Source: Magnolia sinica
Taxonomy: Eukaryota; Streptophyta; Magnoliopsida; Magnoliales; Magnoliaceae
Assembly: GCF_029962835.1 (NCBI RefSeq)
Contig: NC_080587.1
Coordinates: 59,301,528 to 59,365,527, forward strand
Direction: 5' to 3'
Length of the DNA stretch: 64,000 nt
Shown here: positions 57,000-64,000 of the stretch, in pieces
Layout of the letters: the number at the start of each line of letters is the position of its first letter
Numbering within the stretch: the first letter of the stretch is position 1
Position numbers and translations under genes: made by a program
The notes under the pieces: model-generated
The model's database searches: none
Seen by the model: the letters and a program-made list of their open reading frames with translations, nothing else
What the model was told of the DNA's origin: nothing

Positions 57000-58243
57000 T
57001 ATCTTTTTCCGGATCGCTGAACTCTTCTTCTGTTTTTGATAAAGCATAAATCAATTTAGATGATCCCGCCTTATCTTTGGGTTTAGTTATCTAGATAGTG
57101 GCTAATCTTGTTGTAATTTGATTAATTAATTCATTTGTTAGTTTCATTGGTTCTCTAGATAATATAATCCCATAAAGTAAAAAGTATGGAATTACCATAG
57201 AATTTTTTTTATCTTTTTTAATTTTTTTGAAAAAATAATAATTCAATTCTTCTTTATTTAAAAGAGTTTCAATTTTATTAATTTTTTAATTATAGTTTGC
57301 AAGTATATATTTATTATTTTTTTATTCTACTAATTGGGCTACTTAATGACCACTAACTAATCCGTCTTGGTCTTTTATTAAAGAACTATTGCTTATAGGG
57401 TTGATTTTTATCTCATCTTTAAATATTTTTAGTGACTTAAATAGTAGATGAATTGCTTCAATCTTTTTATCATCTTCCATTAACAAAGTTTTAAAGATTT
57501 TTTTATTTTTTTATTTTTTTATTTTTATTTTTATTTTTTGTCGTGACATTTACCTCAAGTTGGTTATAGGTTTATTCAAACTAGTCAAAGAAGAATACAA
57601 TTTTCTTTTCTTTATTCATATAGTCATATTATAACTTTTTGATTAATTTCTTTTCTTCTTTAATTTTACTTTTAAGGAATTTAAATCTTTTAGGATTTGA
57701 ATTGAACTCTCTTCTCAACATTTTCTTATTTATTTTGAACTCTTGTATCTGAAGAAGATTTAAATCAAAATCAACTTCATTTGGTTCTATTGGAGGTTGG
57801 TATGCCAGTTGATAGGTAGGATATGCTACCCTTGTAAGTAGTAAATTAGCTTTTAACCTTTCTTTCCTTTTGTTTTTATTAATAGAACAAATAAGTAAGA
57901 AGCACTTGAAGAATAGGGCTACTAATATTTTTTAATAAAGCTTTTCTAGAAAATGAGAACTTTATCTCTACTTGTCCTGAAGGATGTTCTATTATCCTTT
58001 CTACTCTAATATTTTCTAAATCCGTATTAGAATTTTTAGTTGTTAGAGTCTAGACATCTAAAAGTTTGACATCTTCTCCTTTTAATTGTTTTGAAAAATT
58101 TACATTATTCCTTAAGTTTGTCTAAAATAAAGTTATTTTACCATTTTCAATATTTCTGTTGGAATTTGGGCTTAAAGTATTTATTATTTTATAAATGTCT
58201 TTTTATTAAGTAGTTGAAAAAAATTCTTGTTGAGACATTAATG
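57000..58243 (-). pseudogene. Upstream coding remnant of the pararetrovirus, unassigned
   Basis: A minus-strand frame opens MSQQEFFSTT at 58243. Through stops it continues with protein-like words (VERIIEHPSGQVEIKFSF, about 58000; ANLLLTRVAYPTYQLAYQPP, about 57830). It could be a movement-protein or N-terminal polyprotein region; I see no decisive motif. A poly-T/A tract at about 57500-57540 interrupts it. Confidence 0.45.
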
Positions 58244-59953
58244 AGACCGTTCTTTTAATAATTTTGATCAAATAATAAGACTTGAGTTGGAAAAAAAATT
58301 CTCATTTTAGATTTCTTTAAGCGGTGCAATTAGTATCTATCAATTTTTAATAATCATTTTTATATCTGCAAAACTTATTTCTTCTGAATTTTTGATGTAT
58401 ATACTTATTTTAGATGAACTAGATGAAAAAGAGCCAACGGTGGATAATGATCTCAAGACTTTATCCATTTATCTTCTTGGGTTTTCGCGATAAGCCATTT
58501 TTATATCAATGTCTTATCGTGGAAACCCAATAATGCCTATCTTCAATAACCAGTCAGGGAAAAAAATGTTGCATGACAAGGGGCCTTGAACTCAAAGAGT
58601 ATAAGATCATAAGATTAAAAGATAAAGTCTTAACAAATTTTTATAGTTTAGCTTGATGCAAATATAGAATAAGGATCGATATATGTTTTAAGTTTAGATT
58701 TCGCTATAGCGTTAGCAACTAAATTTTACTAAAGAAAACTTCCAAATTACAAGAAGAAACACTTACATATATTACACTGTGTAGAAGAGTAATACTCGGA
58801 CTAGGATTAAAACACTCAGACTTTTCTCAAGACACTTTGGCTTTAGGTTTGGCTAGGCTTGGGCTTTGGCTGAAGATTAGAATAAGTTTGGGTCTGGGTG
58901 GGGTGTCTACTGTTTCCAATTGACTCGGATGAGTATTGAAAGTCACATATCAAAGTGATTCAAGGTATGGGCAATGCAAGGAAAGGCTAAGCAGATATTG
59001 GTTCAAGTCATCACCCCTAAATTATTTGGATCCATCTTGCACGCTGTTGATTGAAAGGGATAGGATCCTCTAATCCATGAGCTTTTGACATGATGATCAG
59101 AGAGTGGGCCTAGATGGAGAGATGGTCCAGATCGAAGTTTTGGAACATCAATGTCTAATGCACGTGATGGGTGTCTTAATACTGCATATGACAACCCGCA
59201 GCTTGTTTTTTTCTTTCTATTGCTACTATCTGCCTACCCAAAAGAAAACCGTCCTAAAAATTAAAAGAAGCATCACATGATAAACACGGATGGGGGAATT
59301 TGGACCACTCATCAGGTAGGGCCAATCATGATCATGCCTTGGCCAAAAGTTAGGTAGGCACAAATAGGTGGGGCCAACTTGACTCGAAAACACATGGATC
59401 TGGGTCCACGAGTCCGAAACAGTTACTAAATAGGCCGGGTCTAGGAGCCCTTGAGATCAACCCAACCAGTTTCCTACTCTGATCGGATTTGTAAATGGGT
59501 CCGATTTGCACAATCCTAAAATTGACCTGACCAAGAACTAGCTCAGGGATAAGACTCACCCAAACCCATGTATGTAGTTAATTACACAAGTCCTTTTCCT
59601 CTTCTTTGTAAAAGAGTTTATCACCTCTGTAAGTCCCTGCTAGCACCCCATTACAAAGAGAGTTGATCACCTATAGCTGGCTGCATGCGGCCCACTCACG
59701 TTGGACATGGTCCCAACATAAAGGTTACCTATCTTGAAATAAGGGCAATCCATTTTACTAGATGGACCATGTACTCCTGTAGCTCATTTGATTTTTAAAC
59801 CTAGACACTATCAACATATTTTTTGGATTAAATTTCTCAAGACCCCACTATAGTATTTCACCTAGCCCAAACCAGACCCGGATCCTATCCATGATATAAA
59901 TGGGCACGGACTGAACCCCCTTATACCTGGAAGCCGATTGCGTTGTGCCTGCA
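58244..59953. other. No gene recognised
   Basis: 58244-58800 may include the leader of the pararetrovirus; no primer-like sequence was found. 59340-59580 and 59860-59930 are rich in GGGTCC/GACCTG words of the low-complexity plant repeat type. Short frames only. Confidence 0.45.
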
Positions 59954-60388
59954 TGATAATCCGTCCAAGCAGATCTCAGTGGGGCCACTGTGATGTGTGG
60001 GTTTTATCTACGCCGTCCATCCATTTTTCCAGTTCATTTTATGATATGAACCCAAAATTGAGGTGGGGGTTGAACTCCCACCATTAAAAACTTTTTGTGA
60101 GCTGAAGAAGTTTTGGATCAATCTGATATTTGTGTTTTCCCTTCATCCAGGTCCATATGACCTTGTGTACAGGTTGGATGGCAAATAAACATCATGGTGG
60201 CCCCTGGAAAGGTTTCAATGGTGAATTTCATTATTGCCACTGCTACCTGTGGTGCGGTCCACTTGAGCATTGGACCGCCTAATTTTTAGATTCATACCCT
60301 AAAATGATCTTTAAAAATGGACAGACGGTGTGGATAAAACCCATACATCACAGTGGGCCCCACAGAGCCCCTGCCTGGACGCTATCCG
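59954..60388. mobile_element. Core-repeat MITE with GGATARCGTCCARGCAG termini
   Basis: Left GATAATCCGTCCAAGCAG ... CAGTGGGGCC; right GGGCCCCACAGAGCCCCTGC then CTGGACGCTATCC, its complement. The two core halves are well kept (CCGTCCATCCATTTTTCC; ATGGACAGACGGTGTGG; CCATACATCACAGTGGG). It is one of the cleanest copies in the window and useful as a type copy. Confidence 0.75.
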
Positions 60389-61737
60389 CTTCTCTTATAC
60401 CCAGTGGGTCCCCTTATTTTGACTTTCACCCACCCTAGAGTTTAATGAGTTGGTTCTGGGGCCAAAACCAGACCCTATTGTCAAGTGATTGGGCCCAAGC
60501 CTCCTCTTGACCTGCCCCAGAGTTGAGTCTGTGACCAAAATACAAAGCCAATTATCAAATGGGTCAGGTCTGAGATTCCCCTCGACCTGACCCATTTGCG
60601 CCCTGCTGAAAACTCAAGCCAATCAACTTGTAAGGTGAATACAGACCGCCAGTTGTATATTTCCCAATTGTCGGTTTTTCTCAAATATGTGGTCTACCTC
60701 CTACCACACAAGTGATTCAATTTTTGGGCTAGGGCATGCTCGTGGTGGGCCTTACTTGGCAAATGGCCTGGATGTCGAACACATGCAACATCGGTGCATG
60801 TGCCACGCATTGCCCAATTCGAATTATCATTGCATGAATTGCTTAGCACTTCTCCAAAACAATTGATCTGGTACTGGTTATCAACTGCACATAAGATCAG
60901 AAAGAAAGGGGAAAAAAAAACACCAAACTCCTGAGTGAAATTTAATTTTGGTAACACTGCACTATCATATCTATATTTTTTACCTGTTTTGAAAGGAATG
61001 AATGAGATTGAAATGATGGGACCATACCAATCCACTATGTATGTGTATTACAGACATCATCGGACACTATAATCATTCACAGATGTTATTTGTTGATTTA
61101 GAAGCAGTGAAAGAGGGTTTCTGCTGTTGTAATAACTTGCAAGAATCAAACCTATCCATCAACGAAGAGAGACATGCCAAAACAAAAACCATAGAAACGG
61201 AAATCACAAGCAAGGGATCTGCTCTGCTATGGTGGGCCCACATTGGCACCGACGCTTCTATGCTGACCGATGAGAACCCAGTTCGAGATTGCTTTCGCCT
61301 GCAAATTGGATGGTTGTTAGAATGGCCTTCTATCAGATGTAACATAAAGTAAAAAATGTGATCCAGGAAACTAGGTTTATGATTTATGAAATTGGATGCA
61401 CAGCTTTTGAAGCAGGAGTTTTCAGTTACAATAACCGGATACAACATGGGTATCATGGTTTGGCATGTGAAATTCGACAAATAAAATTGACGCCTCGGGG
61501 AAGTATTTAATTGGAGTTTTAATTGGAAGGTTTTGATTGTGGGTTACTTGAAGGCCAAGTAGCTCTCATGCTTGGATAAAACGATTCTTGAGTTACAAAA
61601 CATTCTAAGAAAGAGGCATGAGGGTGGTCCTGGCTGCTGCCTTGTTTCCTACTTTGAAATTTCAGACTGATTTTCTTTGCTTAATGACAATCTATACCAG
61701 TTGCTTGCTCTCTCTCAGCTCTTCTTTTGATATCTTG
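60389..61737. other. No gene recognised; opposite-strand frames without motifs
   Basis: Frames of 103-135 codons occur on both strands over the same bases (61041-61480), which argues against coding. 60410-60600 has repeated GACCTGACCC/GGGCCCAAGCC words. The area could be transcribed non-coding DNA, but nothing supports that directly. Confidence 0.4.
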
Positions 61738-61852
61738 TGTGGACTGGCTATCTTCATAGTAAGTTGCAGTTTGCATTACTGTTCCAACTTGCCAAATAAA
61801 TCATATTAGAGGGAGGGAGTGGACTGGCTATCTACATAGTAACTTGAAGTTT
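61738..61852. repeat. Two-copy direct repeat beside the gypsy LTR
   Basis: GTGGACTGGCTATCTTCATAG at 61738 recurs at 61819 as GTGGACTGGCTATCTACATAG, with the next ~12 bases also alike (GTAAGTTGCAGTTT / GTAACTTGAAGTTT). The second copy ends where the LTR begins. Confidence 0.8.
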
Positions 61853-63073
61853 TGATGAGGACATCGTGCACACGCACGCCCGCACACCACCACCCCTACG
61901 CACGTACATACGCAGAAGGAGGACCCCACCATCGATCTGGCTCGATGACGACGTCCAGGGAGGGCCTCCTAGCTAGAAGACAAGTTTTGGTTCAGAAAAG
62001 TGGCCCGATAGTCAAGAAAAGCCCACCATAAGATCTCATGATCGTGGCCCACTCGTCGGATTGGTTTTATATTTTAAGTTTTGCTTATTGTTATTATTTA
62101 GAACATCGTGAACGCTTTAGATTTTCTTGTTTGGTTTTTATTTTAGTTTACTTCGTCGCCAAGTAATAGGTGTCGCACATGGTGCGAGTTTTTGAGTATA
62201 GGATTTCTCCCTATAAATAGGCACCCCTTGTAGTTCTTTTCATTCATTGAAGTTAATAAAAAAATTCCTGCTTTATTTTTCTGCTCTCTTCGTGAGTTGT
62301 GGAAGAATTCAAAAGTTTGTGTCAAGACCTCACATTTCGAAGGGCTAACTACGTGGTGCGAAGCCACATCGATCCCAATTCACCCCCATCTTCCATCATC
62401 TTTTTTTCCATCTTCCCCCACCATCCGTACTTCGAATTTATCCTTTTGTTGCATCAGATTTCTTCATTACAGTAGGTTTCCAGATTTCGGTCCGCAGGCG
62501 AGCTGAAACTTCGGCGGAGCACCACGCATAAACCGTACATCGGATCAAGCTAAGATTTGGAGATTTTGGAGTCCATCCCTGGCCGACCAAGGCCAAGGTG
62601 GCCTTTTTCTGAATAGTGGGCTCCACACACGTGCGGCCGGGATCACACACACGTCCATCTGGACCATTGTTGCTGTCCACACGTAGGATCATCTTTTGGT
62701 TCAGGTTTTTATCTTCTTTTATCCTCTCATAGCCGTTTTTTTTCATGAATCCTAACCCTATATTACATGATCCCTAATTGATTTGCCCCTTTTTATCACC
62801 TTAGGGTTCCTTGAATTGAAATTAGGGAATCCCTTGGATTAGGGACTGATTTTTATGCATGAGTAGTTGATTTTATTTCCCTTTGACATTGTTTGGTTTA
62901 TAATTTTATTGGTCCAGTCCTAGCCTGTGTCGGCTTGGACCAGCATAGATTCCCCTTTAATTGAATGTTTGGATTTTCATGTGGGATGTGGAAGTTGTGT
63001 GATTGTTTCTGAATTGGTGTGATCTAAGCCTGCAATCTTGCATATCATATTTAATTTTCCATGTCCTGCATCA
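61853..63073 (+). repeat. 5' LTR of the gypsy element
   Basis: Starts TGATGAGGACATCGTGC and ends CCTGCATCA, about 1.22 kb. A TATA box (62212-62219) sits about 360 bases in and is followed by CATTCATTGAAGTTAATAAA (62241-62260), consistent with U3/R. The exact end is inferred from the primer site. Confidence 0.75.
62212..62219 (+). promoter_or_regulatory. TATA box of the gypsy LTR
   Basis: TATAAATA within CTCCCTATAAATAGGCACC, a strong plant TATA context. Confidence 0.7.
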
Positions 63074-63077
63074 AATT

Positions 63078-63090
63078 TGGTATCAAAGCC
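63078..63090 (+). other. Primer binding site
   Basis: TGGTATCAAAGCC, matching the 3' end of initiator tRNA-Met in complement with a single change, four bases after the LTR end. Confidence 0.9.
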
Positions 63091-63280
63091 TAGGGTTCTT
63101 ATAGGGGAATTCACAACATATTTAGGGTTTACTTTGAGTCCTTCATGCATTCAGTCCATCATATATAGCTGAATTTTAGTAACAGTGTGTAGTCTTCTTC
63201 ATATAGAGTCTCGTAGGGTCATTTAGTTTTTAGACACATATAGTTGTCATAGAAGGTCCTTAGGTTGAGCAAGTCAGCGT

Positions 63281-64000
63281 ATGCCCACACGTACGGGTCG
63301 CGGCTTCGGTTTGCACCCCACACTAAACATGGAGCAACTACAAGAAACAGTGGCCAAGTTAGCCCAGCAAGTTGAGTCCTTGAATAAGCATTTGGAACAA
63401 CACATAGATAAACGTCTCGAAGAAATAGAGGCCTCCTTCAGGGCAAACCCCACCACTGGGGAGGATGTCCAATCTCAGGCAGTTGGTCGGGATGTTAGAC
63501 CAAGGAATGGAGGCGGCCAAGGAGCTGGTCATGGGCGCGTACCTGTGCACCCACCCCGTGAGGGACATCATGATCAATATGACCCAGATGCACAACTCCT
63601 CAAGGGAGTTAGGGTAGATGCTCCTACTTTTGATGGTCACTTGGACCCTAAAGCTTTTTTAGATTGGTTGGCGGATATGGACTACTATTTTGAATGGTAT
63701 GATATGTCGGATGCTCGACGAGTCCGATTCGCCAAGATGAAGCTTGTGGGTCAAGCAAAGAGGTTTTGGGCGACGGTTGAGCGAAAAAAAGAAAGAGCGA
63801 GGGAACTTCCAATAGTCCATTGGGGAGAAATGAAAGAAACGTTGAAAGAGAAGTACCTCCCTTTCTCTTATCGCATGCGGTTGATTGAGGAGTGGCAGTC
63901 TCTTCGACAGGGTTCCATGAGTGTTGCTGACTATATTGAGAAATTCGAAGAGTACTCGACCCGCTGTGAGGTTGATGAGGACCCCGTACTCACCCTTGCT
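63281..64000 (+). CDS. gag: Gypsy gag (partial, open at window edge)
   Basis: Starts MPTRTGRGFGLHPTLN at 63281; a second Met (MEQLQETVAKL) at codon 17 is an alternative start. Residues about 17-52 form a coiled coil (LQETVAKLAQQVESLNKHLE), then a Gly/Arg/His-rich linker, then the retrotransposon gag core from about residue 107: VDAPTFDGHLDPKAFLDWLA, MDYYFEWYDMSD, KLVGQAKRFWATVE, EMKETLKEKYLP, LRQGSMSVADYIEKFEEYS. These are standard words of plant Ty3/gypsy gag, which assembles the cytoplasmic particle. 240 codons without a stop. Protease, RT and integrase would lie beyond the window. Confidence 0.9.
   Translation, partial: MPTRTGRGFGLHPTLNMEQLQETVAKLAQQVESLNKHLEQHIDKRLEEIEASFRANPTTGEDVQSQAVGRDVRPRNGGGQGAGHGRVPVHPPREGHHDQYDPDAQLLKGVRVDAPTFDGHLDPKAFLDWLADMDYYFEWYDMSDARRVRFAKMKLVGQAKRFWATVERKKERARELPIVHWGEMKETLKEKYLPFSYRMRLIEEWQSLRQGSMSVADYIEKFEEYSTRCEVDEDPVLTLA

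Larger units (their letters stand above)
46790..58243 (-). mobile_element. Endogenous pararetrovirus remnant (Caulimoviridae-like), interrupted
   Basis: Minus-strand sequence outside the nested insertions encodes, in order, an upstream protein region (58243 to about 57000), a capsid-like part ending in a zinc knuckle (about 56700-56003), a protease region (54650-54320 continuing at 47460-47390) and the start of a reverse transcriptase (about 47080-46795). Order and motif type fit the Caulimoviridae rather than Ty3/gypsy: there is no integrase and the RT start has the caulimovirid-type pattern. About 4 kb remains; every region has stops and shifts. It is split by 47464-54315 and 55069-55500. 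Genus cannot be told by eye. Confidence 0.65.
61853..64000 (+). mobile_element. Ty3/gypsy element, 5' part (continues past window)
   Basis: Holds a 5' LTR (61853-63073), a perfect tRNA-Met-type primer site (63078-63090) and an uninterrupted gag reading frame from 63281 to the window end. The leader and gag resemble common plant chromovirus-like elements. No stops or shifts occur in the visible 240 codons, so this is the youngest-looking element in the window. Confidence 0.85.

Noticed and set aside
61041-61480. 103-codon plus and 135-codon minus frames as a gene
   Set aside because: Overlapping frames on both strands, no motif or homology that I recognise, and no splice-site or promoter support.

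Overview
The window is nuclear DNA of a plant with a large, repeat-rich genome. It holds one intact host gene in 64 kb; nearly everything else is LTR retrotransposons, MITEs and their wreckage. A dispersed repeat core (CATGATGTATGTG ... CCGTCCATCCA ... its inverted partner) occurs more than a dozen times. From memory this kind of repeat is common in magnoliids (Magnoliales/Laurales), so an early-diverging angiosperm is my best guess. No marker gene in the window proves it.

Layout. 1-3161: parts of Ty3/gypsy-type LTRs in both orientations. 3240-6179: low-complexity sequence, a Tourist-like MITE with a TAA target duplication (3830-4379) and a second MITE nested inside another repeat (4543-5069). 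6180-10868: a decayed Ty1/copia element on + with a 38-codon in-frame duplication in its reverse transcriptase. 10885-21393: a complex minus-strand Ty1/copia block. Two tandem copies of one chimeric element join a Tork-like gag-pol to a SIRE-like RT-end/RNase H and 3' LTR, and they are separated by 658 bp of gypsy LTR. 21544-22020: broken mitochondrial phosphate carrier gene fragment. 22220-24278: probable CACTA element carrying an ARGONAUTE gene fragment. 26146-26595: hAT-like MITE. 26637-30632: a 4-kb gypsy-type solo LTR. 31-37 kb: MITEs, including a three-copy inverted/direct cluster at 35401-36905.

37741-38236 (minus) is the one intact gene. It is a two-exon, 137-residue small heat shock protein ending in SKL, matching the peroxisomal HSP15.7 class. 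38.8-40.9 kb holds more MITEs and a 51-bp tandem array. 40944-45932 is a complete but dead copia element with two 497-bp LTRs and a 5-bp target duplication. 46790-58243 is a degraded endogenous pararetrovirus (Caulimoviridae-like) on the minus strand. It is split by a roughly 0.96-kb Tourist-like MITE that is itself split by a 5.9-kb gypsy solo LTR, and a further MITE lies at 55069-55500. 61853-64000 is a younger Ty3/gypsy element on +: 5' LTR, tRNA-Met primer site, and a gag reading frame still open at the window edge.

There is no operon-like co-operation between genes here. The logic of the window is layered insertion, and the nesting gives relative ages: pararetrovirus first, then Tourist MITE, then giant LTR. 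The best candidates for novelty are the chimeric copia with its recombination point at a shared Ser-Thr-Thr coding stretch, the CACTA-held ARGONAUTE fragment, and the single repeat core shared by MITEs with at least four different terminal inverted repeats.
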